NCBI RefSeq assembly: GCF_000003815.2
Contig: NC_049992.1
Location: 3,209,703-3,273,702, forward strand
Direction: 5' to 3'
DNA length: 64,000 nucleotides
Origin: Branchiostoma floridae
Taxonomy: Eukaryota; Chordata; Leptocardii; Amphioxiformes; Branchiostomatidae
Positions 36,701-45,000 of this stretch are shown here, piece by piece. Position 1 is the stretch's first letter. Each line of letters starts with the position of its first letter. Position numbers and translations under genes: made by a program. The notes under the pieces were generated by a model. It saw only the letters and a list, made by a program, of their open reading frames with translations, was not told the origin of the DNA and made no database searches.

Positions 36701-37400
36701 AACCAAGAAACGGTTGCCGTTGACAACTGGATTGTCTTCCGAGCTGCTACCAAGACTGCCAAACTGGTCAAGGTAATTTACATGTGTTTTAACCTTGATC
36801 ATGCTAGTTATATGTGTCTGTGTGTGAAGCAATTTCAAGTTGCTGGTGTGCAGTGTTGCATTAAGTTGGCTTTAGGTTAACTGAGTGATACAATGTAGGA
36901 TGATTAAGAAATTAAAAGTGTTCATGTACATGTTGGTAGCTATAAAATAAGGGATAAATTTTGCAGTGATGGTTTAGATTTCAAGTTTTTTAGTTGACCG
37001 CAAGCTTTTTACAACTTGTATGCTTAGAGTTGGGGTTGAGGTCAGCATTGTTCTGTTAAGCAAGGTTTAGAAAGGATTCATCATATTGCAAGGAGGAAGC
37101 AATTTTTCAGTAAGTCTCTTTGTGCTGACTGTGGCATAACTGGCTGCTTTTCTGCAGCATGTAAGTAATTTTCCTGTCATTTGACTTTTCATAAATTACT
37201 CAAGATGTCTTAATATATAAATTCCTCAGGGTCTAAGACACGAGCTGGACACAGTTCTGCAGCAGAAGATCACCCGACCTGGAGCCATCAACTGGGACGA
37301 GAAAAGCAAGGAGGGTCAGCTGATGCGGGGGATCATCCAGCTGATTACTACTGAGGACTCCAGTCAGGACTATGATGATGACTATTACAGTGATGATTAA
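3746..37400 (+). CDS. DHX36: ATP-dependent DEAH-box G-quadruplex helicase DHX36 (RHAU/G4R1)
   Basis: DHX36 unwinds DNA and RNA G-quadruplexes. Coding exons: 3746-3890, 4897-5027, 5479-5683, 6511-6782, 7075-7113, 7457-7531, 8645-8740, 9158-9237, 9601-9675, 10070-10171, 10577-10641, 10969-11050, 11448-11588, 11766-11868, 12363-12450, 12847-12902, 13326-13390, 13730-13873, 14304-14421, 27309-27407, 27981-28033, 28538-28658, 29000-29086, 31262-31345, 34974-35073, 35439-35529, 35932-36052, 36399-36473, 36695-36772, 37230-37400. They sum to 3162 nt: 1053 residues against 1008 in human. The N-terminus is Gly/Arg-rich. The DHX36-specific G4-binding motif is at 67-92 ([18 protein letters not shown]). 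Helicase motifs: GETGCGKTT 280-288, TQPRR 312-316, DEVH 384-387 (DEIH in human), SAT 416-418, TNIAETS 601-607, QRRGRAGR 648-655. HA2 and OB-fold regions follow. Residues about 160-251 include a Ser/Trp/Glu-rich stretch with short repeats. Introns carry echoes of exons 2, 18, 19 and 30. Confidence 0.97.
4548..4793 (+). repeat. Two echoes of DHX36 exon 2 (RG-rich/G4-binding exon), acceptor side
   Basis: Positions 4709-4793 repeat the start of the exon at 4897-5027, including an AG before GTTCAGGAGG and the G-rich RGRGGG stretch, then diverge. Positions 4548-4640 are an older copy. Both share the motif TGGACTGTTGTTTTAAACCTC downstream. Neither has the exon end or a donor, so they look like non-functional tandem partial duplications just upstream of the real exon. 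Confidence 0.7.
5560..5610 (+). repeat. In-frame 27-bp tandem duplication inside DHX36 coding exon 3
   Basis: Two consecutive units encode DDTPADRWR followed by a third partial DD. This is a short tandem duplication retained in the coding sequence of the poorly conserved N-terminal linker (residues 92-160). Confidence 0.7.
5974..6354. mobile_element. MITE with terminal inverted repeats CAGGGCTCGAAATA / TATTTCGAGTCCTG
   Basis: About 380 bp in a DHX36 intron with matching inverted ends and internal short repeats built on ACCTGCAC. The window start (up to 240) ends with the same terminus. No clean target duplication is seen. Confidence 0.65.
7532..8644. other. DHX36 intron with a tRNA-like insertion
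   Basis: A 1.1-kb intron between the Walker A exon and the TQPRR exon. It is AT-rich with no coding signal. The only recognisable content is the tRNA-like block at 8380-8470. Confidence 0.6.
8380..8470 (+). other. tRNA-like sequence, probably a tRNA-derived SINE head or tRNA pseudogene
   Basis: There is a good A-box-like TGGCTTAGCGG near 8387-8397 and a B-box-like GGTTCGATCCCC within GTGGGTTCGATCCCCAC near 8447-8463. The acceptor stem is weak (TGTC at the start, GGACA at the end) and the middle does not fold as a standard anticodon arm. A functional tRNA is unlikely. Confidence 0.5.
9000..9082. repeat. (CTA)n and (AT)n microsatellites in a DHX36 intron
   Basis: CTACTACTACTACT near 9008-9022 followed by alternating ATATAT to 9080. 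A second (CTA)n run is at about 10286-10310. Confidence 0.8.
11967..12119. mobile_element. Foldback MITE, family with TACTCTCCAAGCAGA ends
   Basis: A near-perfect palindrome in a DHX36 intron. The left arm starts TACTCTCCAAGCAGAGGTTGG and the right arm ends CCAACCTCTGCTTGGACAGTA; the arms extend over the ACCTTTTCCTT region. The ends match the element at 16437-16872. Degenerate flanking duplication (TAATTCTG against TCATTTTG). Confidence 0.75.
12540..12722 (-). other. Degenerate tRNA-derived repeat
   Basis: Read on the minus strand, the block GGGTCTATTCGGCGCAGAAG, then GATAGAGC, a stem around TTGGAGTCAG and a weak B-box GTTCAATACTC resembles a decayed tRNA body. Probably an old SINE fragment in a DHX36 intron. 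Confidence 0.35.
13905..14020 (+). repeat. Echo of DHX36 exon 18 (helicase motif VI exon), donor side
   Basis: Downstream of the exon at 13730-13873, a degenerate copy of its last ~80 bases recurs (AACCTGGCTACC, AGCCAGTC, CAGCTAAACAGAGGAGG) ending near a weakened donor GGTTAGTG. It lacks the exon start. Confidence 0.7.
14422..14740 (+). repeat. DHX36 exon 19 boundary array, block 1 (3 partial copies)
   Basis: Directly after the intact exon 14304-14421 come three copies of its last ~75 bases (GAGTCTAAGATGCAGGAGTA onward to CAGATTAAG) plus the donor and a (TTTG)n run. The copies start near 14461, 14573 and 14676. Each keeps a GTTTGTTTG or GTGTGTTTG donor-like end but no upstream acceptor or exon start. 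The last copy is diverged. Confidence 0.92.
14741..15438. other. Non-coding spacer, duplicated near 22958-23973
   Basis: AT-rich sequence between the exon 19 array and the nested gene. Positions 14900-15070 align loosely with 23285-23430 (shared AAAGCAGAC, TTGTCGCAATCA or TTGTCACAATCA, GGATAAATAG, CATGATT), showing that the duplication includes this spacer. TTTATT at 15172-15177 could be the minus-strand poly(A) signal of the nested gene. Confidence 0.5.
15439..17962 (-). CDS. Nested uncharacterised protein, paralogue A (466 aa, two exons)
   Basis: Exon 1 is 17962-17489 (158 codons, ends GATGAG|GTAGG) and exon 2 is 16365-15439 (308 codons plus stop, acceptor ATCACAG). Both are phase 0, and the same structure is intact in paralogue B. 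An acceptor-like TTCACAG sits just before the ATG in both copies, so a 5'UTR exon is likely. I do not recognise the family with certainty. Residues about 72-110 ([19 protein letters not shown], then [14 protein letters not shown]) recall the N-terminal TRADD domain pattern of a hydrophobic strand followed by an amphipathic helix; this is a weak hypothesis. Exon 2 opens with an acidic run ([10 protein letters not shown]) and a basic AKRARRQQQ, then helical-hairpin sequence resembling TPR (for example [16 protein letters not shown]). No membrane segment or signal peptide. It is antisense inside DHX36 intron 19. Confidence 0.75.
16437..16872. mobile_element. 436-bp MITE inserted in the intron of nested gene A, with empty site in paralogue B
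   Basis: The ends are TAATCTCCAAGCAGATCT and AGATCTGCTTGGAGAGTA. It is flanked by an 8-bp target duplication AAAATCCC at 16429-16436 and 16873-16880. The paralogous intron near 24950-24970 reads CCTCAAAATCCCCTGCTC with one copy of the target and no element. It therefore inserted in copy A after the duplication (or was lost precisely from B). An 8-bp duplication suggests hAT-type mobilisation. Confidence 0.88.
17050..17258. mobile_element. MITE, ACTGTAAATGCA family (copy 1)
   Basis: Starts ACTGTAAATGCAGAAATG and carries several alternating TTCGCGG / CCGCGAA words, giving an internally palindromic body. It ends near AAATGCATTA. Related copies are at 35612-35835 and 50757-50906. Upstream of the MITE in the same nested-gene intron. 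Confidence 0.7.
17963..20904. other. DHX36 intron 19, non-coding segment between nested gene A and array 2
   Basis: No coding exon seen. It contains the putative element at 18786-19892. The right edge at about 20904 is the junction where a fragment of the DHX36 exon 19 repeat begins abruptly, which marks the segmental duplication breakpoint. A 5'UTR exon of nested gene A may lie here but cannot be placed. Confidence 0.5.
18786..19892. mobile_element. Putative ~1.1-kb non-autonomous element with TACCTCCATGAAAT ends
   Basis: The left end TACCTCCATGAAAT near 18786 matches in inverted orientation ATTTCATGGAGGTA ending near 19892. There is no protein-coding content between. The inverted ends are short, so the call is tentative. 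Confidence 0.45.
20905..22957 (+). repeat. DHX36 exon 19 boundary array, block 2 (about 19 copies)
   Basis: A 2.05-kb array with units of 98-118 bp: 75 bases of exon 19 end (from GAGTCTAAG to CAGATTAAG), a donor-like GTTTGTTTG, and (TTTG) runs of variable length. After a truncated first unit at 20905, full units begin near 20991, 21101, 21200, 21311, 21421, 21531, 21646, 21747, 21865, 21983, 22089, 22203, 22309, 22427, 22525, 22639, 22757 and 22871. Units are almost identical; most length variation is in the TTTG run. The exon part and TTTG runs keep reading frames open for up to 225 codons, but no start or splice context supports a gene. It lies 6.5 kb downstream of the real exon. Confidence 0.95.
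22958..23973. other. Non-coding spacer of the second duplicate block
   Basis: Counterpart of 14741-15438, diverged and AT-rich, between array 2 and nested gene B. No exons or RNA genes seen. Confidence 0.5.
23974..25871 (-). CDS. Nested uncharacterised protein, paralogue B (467 aa, two exons)
   Basis: Exon 1 is 25871-25401 (157 codons, ends GATGAG|GTAGG) and exon 2 is 24906-23974 (310 codons plus stop, acceptor ATCACAG). Frame is intact throughout, including the 70 codons between 24906 and 24697 that lack a Met. It is highly similar to paralogue A along its length: acidic EDVEEED, basic AKRARRQQQ, and the C-terminal helical-repeat region with [16 protein letters not shown]. Two open duplicates with shared splice sites suggest both are genes, not debris. 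Function unknown; the same weak TRADD-N-like resemblance applies near residues 70-110. Antisense within DHX36 intron 19. Confidence 0.75.
25872..27308. other. DHX36 intron 19, right part, non-coding
   Basis: From the start of nested gene B to DHX36 exon 20. No exons, RNA genes or clear transposons are seen. TTCACAG just upstream of the ATG of gene B (near 25873-25879) looks like an acceptor for an unplaced 5'UTR exon. Confidence 0.5.
27429..27656. mobile_element. hAT-like MITE (228 bp) with 8-bp target duplication
   Basis: The ends are CAGGGTTGTAGCCA and TGGCTTCAACCCTG. It is flanked by exact 8-bp duplications CTGTAAAG at 27421-27428 and 27657-27664. The interior has several ACGGAA words, shared with sequences at 34310-34365. 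It lies 21 bases into the intron after DHX36 exon 20. Confidence 0.9.
29087..29503. other. DHX36 intron sequence without recognised features
   Basis: Left part of the intron after exon 23. AT-rich, no coding signal, no repeats recognised. Confidence 0.5.
29504..31187. mobile_element. Long non-autonomous repeat element, copy 1 (terminal hairpin type 1)
   Basis: Starts CTAGAAAGGCCGACATTTGC with CATATTTCAGCCATACC just inside. Ends with a hairpin ATATTTCACCATACC / GGTATGGCTGAAATAT followed by AATT. The middle has two kinds of internal repeats: units with GGACTCTTCCAG and AATAGACCAGTCC (29680-30310), and ~165-bp units built on CAAATTTCAGGTCATTCGG and GAGCCAAAAGTGTAC (30480-31090). The last unit is followed by GATTTGACAGGAG. 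No coding. Copy 2 is at 60555-61638. Confidence 0.75.
31494..31562. repeat. 69-bp direct repeat, left copy
   Basis: Matches 34373-34441 with about six differences (shared CTACTGGC, AAAGTCCTACAGGGGCAACT, GTATGCAAC). It is followed immediately by CAGGGCTCTAG. The right copy is preceded by CTAGAGCCCTTA. The pair brackets a 2.8-kb block holding both piggyBac-like MITEs. Confidence 0.75.
31653..32314. mobile_element. piggyBac-like TTAA MITE, copy 1 (662 bp)
   Basis: The ends are CGGTGCACACACC and GGGTGTGCACCG. The right flank is TTAA (32315-32318); the left flank is TTGA, probably a mutated TTAA. No transposase is encoded. It matches copy 2 at 33453-34114 over its full length. Confidence 0.85.
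32319..33448. other. 1.13-kb intronic segment between two identical MITEs
   Basis: No gene, RNA or known repeat recognised. The short open frames here lack splice or family support. TTAA sits at both edges, belonging to the flanking MITEs. Confidence 0.5.
33453..34114. mobile_element. piggyBac-like TTAA MITE, copy 2 (662 bp)
   Basis: Same orientation as copy 1, exactly 1800 bp further on, and flanked on both sides by TTAA (33449-33452, 34115-34118). By eye I see two differences from copy 1 (near 33682 and 33852). Recent duplication or insertion in a DHX36 intron. Confidence 0.9.
34373..34441. repeat. 69-bp direct repeat, right copy
   Basis: Partner of 31494-31562. The two copies could be target-adjacent duplicated sequence of a larger nested insertion or a small tandem duplication later split. 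Confidence 0.7.
34555..34940. mobile_element. Foldback-containing repeat with ATACAACACGGTGTATTCCG arms, copy 1
   Basis: The segment ends in a strong inverted repeat. The left arm ATACAACACGGTGTATTCCG at about 34837-34856 pairs with CGGAATACACCGTGTTGTAT at about 34908-34927. The upstream body (CAAATTTGTTCAACTTCTGGCGCATT and several GTATCG/CGATAC words) recurs inverted at 63595-63885. Confidence 0.65.
35612..35835. mobile_element. MITE, ACTGTAAATGCA family (copy 2)
   Basis: Both ends are present: ACTGTAAATGCATTTAAG and TACTGCATTTACAGT. Internal TTTGCGGTGG and CACCGCAAAAACCGCG give palindromic potential. It lies between DHX36 exons 26 and 27. Confidence 0.75.
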
Positions 37401-38753
37401 ACCTGCAAAATATACACTTGTACATGCCAGTACAAACCATTTGTGTTCTTACTGATAAATGAACTGGGATGAGAGAAGTAAAGAGGGTCAGCTGATGAGG
37501 GGCATCATCCAGCTGATTACTACTGAGGACTCCAGTCATGATCAGGACTATGATGATGACTATTACAGCGACGATTAAACCTACACGTACCAGTTAGTGA
37601 ATGTGTGTCATGTACAATGTAGCTTTTCTTCCTTTCCTTCACTTATGAGAACTAAATGTACATGTAGTGATGATCGCAACTCAAGTCTGAAGGTGCAACA
37701 TACAAATGTACAAAAAATGTATACGCATGTTCAACTGGAGTGAGCACTGTGATATACACCTGATCACTACTGAGAATGTTCACTACTTGTATGACTCCAC
37801 TCAGGACTATGATGGTGATGCTAAGGATATTCTATACAAAGGTATGTTTAAGTCTCATCACTACAGAGAACTTGGTAGGATTATGACAATGATGATATTT
37901 AAAACCTATAGAATGCAAAAAAGGATGTTTACTTAAATTCTTTTAAACAAATGATGAATGAAGTAGTCAATGCAGGATTATGAGGAAGGTGATCACTTTG
38001 GGTTTAAAGTTAAACCAAGGATAAAACTTGTGGCAAAGTTTAATGTAGCAATGAAAGGGTACATGCATCATGCCAATTTCAGTATTTGGTGTGTACATTG
38101 TTGTATAATAATATGTCTATGGAAGCCTATCTCAACAATCACTACCACTGAGTCTACAGGATTTCACTCACTCACAGATTTTCAAAAAAGGATGTCAAGG
38201 GACACTGATAAGCAACGTTTTTATTTTGAATAACATCGACAATTCTTGCCGTGGAATCTCAAGCTGAAGCACATAACGTCGCAGCTGTTAACGTTGTTCC
38301 AACACTGCTTAGTACACATGTACGTCTCTTAACATAATTGCATTGTGCATTAAACACTGTTTTAACTTTGCATTGTGCATGGAACATTGATTTAACTTTG
38401 CATTGTGCTGTTCAAGTACTTAACGTCTAAGTTGTTATTGAAGCCAGGACAATTTGCCACATTGATCTTTGGAATTCACAATAAAATGTGTTAGACTCTA
38501 CAGTTAATGTTAGTATACGAAGTAGGCTGCAGTTTGAAACTGTTAGCACTACCTTTCCTTGTATCATACTCAGAAATCTTGTGCAACAAATATCTAAGTA
38601 TCAGTATAATGCATCGGTAAGTACAATTGATATTCAGCTCCTTCTGGCCCCTCAGACCTTGTTCCAAAGACTTATCCAAGACAAAGAAAGCACAAGCTAC
38701 ACTCTACTAAGTAACTTTAACTATAATATCCTCAGAAAGTCTACATAGAGTTT
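37401..38753. other. Convergent 3' ends of DHX36 and ATIC
   Basis: No coding sequence other than the exon echo. AATAAA at 38480-38485 on plus is a candidate DHX36 poly(A) signal. AATAAA on minus (TTTATT at 38753-38758) is a candidate ATIC signal. The two 3' ends would be about 270 bp apart. Confidence 0.5.
37461..37583 (+). repeat. Echo of DHX36 terminal coding exon in the 3'UTR
   Basis: About 120 bases that repeat the end of the last coding exon (real 37288-37400), including the stop region, with a small insertion (TCATGATC). It follows the real stop, so it is 3'UTR and would not alter the protein unless a splice skipped the first copy. Confidence 0.85.
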
Positions 38754-38964
38754 TTATTCAGTTCCTATAGCTTCTGCCCCTCAGATAAAGTGGTACAGAC
38801 CAAGTCTAAGCCAGATACATAATACAACACATCTTTAACGTAAAGTTTGAAGCAATTTTCCATACATAATATGCCAAGAAATCATGAGTAAAGCTCTAAC
38901 ATCTACAGTATGATAATACGTCTGTAAGTAAAGTTGAACTTCAGCTCCGGTGACTGCAGCTCCT

Positions 38965-39014
38965 CTGAGTTAGTGGTGGAAGAGGCGCAGGTTGGCATGG
39001 TGATGTAGTGTAGG
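38965..39014 (-). repeat. Echo of the ATIC terminal exon in its 3'UTR
   Basis: About 45 bases after the ATIC stop repeat the last coding sequence (TACATCACCATG, ACCTGCGCCTCTTCCACCA, TAA) with an 8-base deletion. Both copies end in a stop. This parallels the DHX36 terminal echo. Confidence 0.85.
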
Positions 39015-39020
39015 CCCTGG

Positions 39021-42000
39021 TTAATGGTGGAAGAGGCGCAGGTTGGTATGAACCATGGTGATGTAGTGTTCATCACAAGCCTCGATCACAATCTGGTCCT
39101 GAACAGACCCCACAGGACTGGCGATGTACTCAACTCCGCTCTGTAATGGCAAGTTCAGTTTGTTAGTTGCTGTGTCCCATTTTGCTGTTATTCTGATCAC
39201 TTACATATCTTTGTATTACCATTCACTCACTGACAGGTGTAAATGAGTACCTAGTTTCAGTACCAATCCAAAAGAGTAGGGCTCCTTCCTGGAAGGAAGG
39301 AATCCCCCATACCTGGTGTCCTCGGTCGATGTTGTCCCTGAAGGGGAAGAAGGCGTCGGAGCTGAGAGCCACACCCTTCAGCTGGGAGATCCACTGGCCA
39401 CGCTCACTCTGGAAAGTTTAGAAACACAAGATTAAAACTACATGATTAATAAGAAATATTTTGATGCACTTGAGAGTCTGTACACTACACCCCTACACAG
39501 GGAAACCCACTAGCTTTGACTTTGACTCACTCTGAGAGAACTGTTAGACAAATCCTTATCATAATAATTATTGTTATTGGGCGGACCGACTGTTCTCTCT
39601 TGACAGCCAGGAGCTGAATTGCGAGGAGCTTACAATAGGCGGGGTAAATTTCAAGGGTCTGGAGCAAGCTGCCATTCAGCGCCACTCAGGTGACCTCAAT
39701 ACAACAGCAATTGTCCCATGCATGTGCAGCCAAAGGACTAGGTTTATAATGTCATAACACAGTAAACATAGGTGACTTTAATCAGAGCAGGTAAGTACAA
39801 GCTAAAAAGGTTTGAGTCACTGGCACTCACTGCACACCTTACTCCTGAAGATCTTGTAGTTGGTTATTGACATGTGTGAGGTGTGGTTTTCCACAAAAAT
39901 GAACATGCAGCATCCACTCTATAGGACTCTAAGCCTACCTATATTGTGCATAGACACTACATATACATGTCGTCAGCACTCAACACCGCATTGGAAAAAC
40001 CAATGTGCCAATGGTAGCAAACCTCATGGCATTGTCATACCTCCGTCAGCTGTTCTGGTGGTTTCTCCAGCATGCTCTCCCATGCAGACGTCTCCATGTC
40101 CTGTCCGACCGTCCCGTTCACGTACACGTCGATCACGTTCGACATCTCCGCTCGCTTCACGCCCTTCTTGAACGTCATGTTCAGGACCTTGGGGTGCTGA
40201 CGGAGCCACCTAGAGGCAGAAAGAGGAACTGCAGATGAACTTAACCTCTCACACAAGCACATGAACTGATGAGACAGCAGTCTCTTGGTGACTTGTGTGA
40301 TACAATTCAATTCAACAGTAAAATTTCTTACTTATTTACAGTTTGACAAATCTAAAGAATCATGTTTATCTCCATGTATGGAGCTACTACACTAAAAAAG
40401 CAGTTACTCAAGCAACTGGATGTGATTTGAAAGGGTATGACTGATGGTTTCCAAAATCATATCCAGTTGCTTGAGTAACTGCTTTTTTGGCATACCTTAT
40501 TATCTGGATGTCTAACCTTCATCAACATACATGTATGGAGCTACTATTTACTATATGTCTGCCGGTGTTTTAAAATCTTGTTACTGTTGCTTGGTAGTAG
40601 AAGAGAAGAACTTTACTACATGATAACTGTAACAGGTTCAATGTATGGCAATGTACATGACAACTGAACTACATGTACATGTAGGGCTGGGTACCGGTAC
40701 AGAAAATTCAGGTCCAGGTCCGGTTCAGGTCCAGAGGATTAGGTCCAGGTCCGGACCTGAACCTGGACCTGATTACAGTAGAACAGTAATACTATGTCAT
40801 GCATATGAAATTTTGGAGAGATAGATTCAAACACAGCTCTCTATGAGTGTTTAACTGTAGATGGGAATGATAACTATCTATACTCAAACAGCTAATATGC
40901 AGGAAGGAAACGGATATGTTTTAAATACTGGTTCTTTTGCCTGAATCAAAATGATCTCGTTTGTTTTGCTGCGCAGCGATCGCCAGGTGTTGTTGTCGTT
41001 GTATGGTGGATTTCGGCTATTCAAGCTCAAGGAAATAAGCTGACTATGGGCAAATATATAGGTAACTTGATTTGCGGTTTACTTGGTTGTCATTTTTGTT
41101 CCCAAGTTAGGCAAGTGTAAATTTACACCAGTGCAAGTATATACATGTGTCGCTATCACTAGCCACTTATTAAAGTTGTAGGCTAGCCACTGTTGACACT
41201 TACTCAAAACATAGTACCTTAACTGACATCTCCGTCTATTGATACACCCTTTAACCGTTTTAACTTTGAGATATTATTTACAGCTGCATGTAGCAGCTCT
41301 GTTTGGTCGTAATATATTATTAGTCTTAAGTCTTGGACCGAAGATCGCCAGTAGCGATAGTCTGTTACTGACGTGAATTTTCGAATCGGTCCAACATCCG
41401 GTCCACGGATTTTTTTCAGGTCCGGTTTTTCGGACCGGTCCAAGAAGAAAAACCGGTTTTGTACCGGTACACTGTACCGATACCCAGCCCTATGTACATG
41501 TATTGCTAATTGCAAAGAACTAAATTTTGTAATATCAATATAGACAATCTACTTAATGTTATGCATGCTACTAATACAATAATAATTTTAGTTGTTACCA
41601 GTTGTTGGCCTTGTCCCCAGCCAAACGCATGCAGTGAATCCTGGACTGCTGGCCGGCACCGATCCCGATAACCTTTAAAAAACAACACATCAGGAGACAT
41701 CTTGAACAAGCTACAACTTATAACATCTTCCGCTACATAAGAATCATTCTACCAGTTATTTTCATTGATTGTATTTACTGCACCCTAACACAACACAAAA
41801 TGCAAAAGAGCCTGAAGAAAATTCATTAAAAAAACAGATAAAATTCCTACCTGGCCGTCCCGTGCGTAGCAGACAGAGTTGGACTGGGCGTACTTCAGTG
41901 CCACGGAAGCCACAATCAGGTCACGGACAGCACTGTCCGGCAGCTGATGGGGAGGAGAAACAAAGGTTAACATTCAGCATGCTAACTCAGGCCGCTATGG

Positions 42001-45000
42001 TAGAAATTTAGGACTTCCTCATTGGCATTTATTTGTTTGCTTGATATTGTTTGAACTTCCAAGAGAGCCTCAAATCGGCCTACAGGCCACTTTTCATTCA
42101 GGTCGGGAGGAAACATGATTTTAAATTTGTCAAATAGTAAATTGGAGGGCATAAACATATGGCCTCCATCGGTCAATATTGACCATGGTAAAATCCTAAC
42201 CGGAGGGCATAACAGTTATGTAACGCCATATCATATACAAGTTGTCTGCAAAATTATGTACATATGTGACTCACATCCTTCCTCTTGGTGACGACGTTGG
42301 AGAACAGCTCCTTGTTGATGACAGCATCGTTCCTCTTCTGCTGCATCTGCAGGCCATACAGGGTCCTCGTCTCCAGCTCTGGGGGGTCATAGGTCGGGTC
42401 CATCTGTAACACATGACAGCTGTCAATCACACATGTCAATCACTTTGAACTCCAGCTCAGGGGGTCCGTAGGTAGAGACCATTTGGAAGATTTGTGTCAT
42501 CTGGTCAAATTCAACTGGAATACAACATTTTTCATGCAGTTTCTCTTAAAACAAAGTTCTACCCATACACACATACCTCCAGCACAACATAACTGCCTAA
42601 CCCCCATACAGATCCACCTGCACCACATGACTGTATGTCATGTAACCCCCATACACACCCACCTGCAGCACACAGTAGGGCTTACAGAACCCCCATACAC
42701 ACCCACCTGCAGCACACAGTAGGGCTTACAGAACCCCCATACACACCCACCTGCAGCACACAGTAGGGCTTACAGAACCCCCATACACACCCACCTGCAG
42801 CACACAGTAGGGCTTACAGAACCCCCATACACACCCACCTGCAGCACACAATAGTTCCCTCCTTTCTTCTTCCTGAGGATCTGCAGAGCTTCCTCCTGGT
42901 AACCGGGGGCGATGACTCCATCTGACACCTGCAGGTAAATAATATGAGAATACCATATTGTCTGAAAAGCTACATGTATCTTGAAACCAAATCAAGTGCT
43001 GTATTCATACATATCTGTATTGGTACAGTACATCCAAAGTCTTTTGTTTTAACACAGAAACTGAGGGACTGCAGAATTGTTATATGGATCTAAATAAAAC
43101 AAATAACTGAACCATACAGTACCTCACGAGAAATGATCTTGGCTGTTGGCACATCGCACTCGTCTGATAAAGCGATGAAGTCCCCAAAGGATGACATGCG
43201 GTCAGCGCCTGAAATGGACAATAAAGATAAACATGAATATTGTGCTGGCAATTGAAAGTTAGAAGTTCACACAACTCTTAGCCTTAAGAGAACATTCGTC
43301 AAACATAAACTTATTACAGTCAACCAAACCACCTGGAATAGTCAACCTTCTCCAGTCATAAGATACATTAAAACAGTCTCATCCAAATTTAAATAGACAC
43401 TCTTGTCTGAAGCAACCATGTCAAGACACCATACATTTCTCCTCAATCCCTCCAGTGATTGTTGAAACTTGGAAAGAATGTACACATTCAAAGCAAAAGT
43501 TGTAAGGAGAATTTCCTGTACCTCTGGCGCGAGCGTACGCGCTTGCAAGTGGAGTCAGCTGGGCCTGCATATCGTCCACCATACACAGTTTGGCCTGCGT
43601 TTCACTCAGCTCCACACCTACAGCCGCTCCTGGGGGCACACAAAAATACAGTGGGGGTCAGTCTGAGTTCTACAATAGGCTGGGTATCCATTGTATTGGG
43701 ATGCTCCATCACTCACTATTCTATCTGTCACAATTTTTTACTGTGTAAGGTTTAGACACGCCTGCACTTTGGATGTGGAGATTTGATATCAGACCTCCAG
43801 CTGCTTCTGTCCTGTGGGTTTACATTCTGAAGGTTGAGATGGTGAATGTCTCCTTAATCTTCTCCTTCCAAACCCAGTAATCAATAGAGGACTGGCAGCC
43901 TAACAGCTAAACGGTTACTGAAGTGCGCTAAGTATTTAACTGCTTAGTGGCTACATATAAAGAGAGCTGAGCATGTCTCACTCTGTCATTTTGTCAATCA
44001 CAGTCATTTCTTTAAAGTTTTTTACATTAACGTTTATTAAAGTCTATTCAGGATTATTAGACTGACGACTGAGGAGTTCGAAGTGTGTCACACACGAGGA
44101 AAACAGAATAAAACTTACCAGCAGGGCTGACATGTTTGAAGGAGGCCGCAGCTGGCAGGTCCAGGGCCTGGCGCAGTTCCTTGACGAGCTGCCAGGCGTT
44201 CAGGGCGTCACACAGGTTGATGAAACCTGGAGATCCGTTCATCACTGCAGGGTGGAAAGGGGGATTTAGTAAAGATGTTGTTGTGGGAAAATCATTACAT
44301 CAAATACAAAGGGTAGGGGGCGGGGGGGGGGGGGGTACCAGTACATCGTACAGTTACAGAACTGATTTTTCTTCTTGGACCAGTCTGGACTTGATCCTTT
44401 GGACCTAAACCATACCTTTACCTGAATTTTCTGTACCGATACACACCCCTATCTTGACCTCTTGCTTGCTTCCACATTTCAAATGTTTTGAGATGTACCA
44501 GTTACAAGAAGCTGTTCTTGTGTTGCATAAAGCTGCACAAGTTTTCAGTGTGGGTTCATGCCATGTTCACATAAACTTTAAAGCTTTATCTATTAGATTT
44601 AAGTTATTCCAAAGTTTATACGTTTAACTGGCAGCTGTTCTAGTGTTGTGTACAGCTGAGCAGGTTTCTGGTGAGGGTTCATGCCATACCGCAGGGGCAC
44701 CTGGGATGTGCCCTGACAGTACCCCTGTCGGAAGTAGCTAGTTTTTTATACTTTAAGTCATTTCTAATGTTTATACCTTTGACAGGCAGTTGCTCCTCAG
44801 TTGTGTACAGCTGTGCAGGTTTCTGGTGAGGGTTCATGTCATAGCTAGACATATCTGGTTTCTGGATATTTTCTATTTACACCCTGCTCCAGAGTTGTGT
44901 TTTGTTGGAGATTTATGTTAAAAACACAATGTATCAGTTATAAGTACCTTTGACAGGCAGTTGCTCCTCAGTTGTGTACAGCTGTGCAGGTTTCTGGTGC

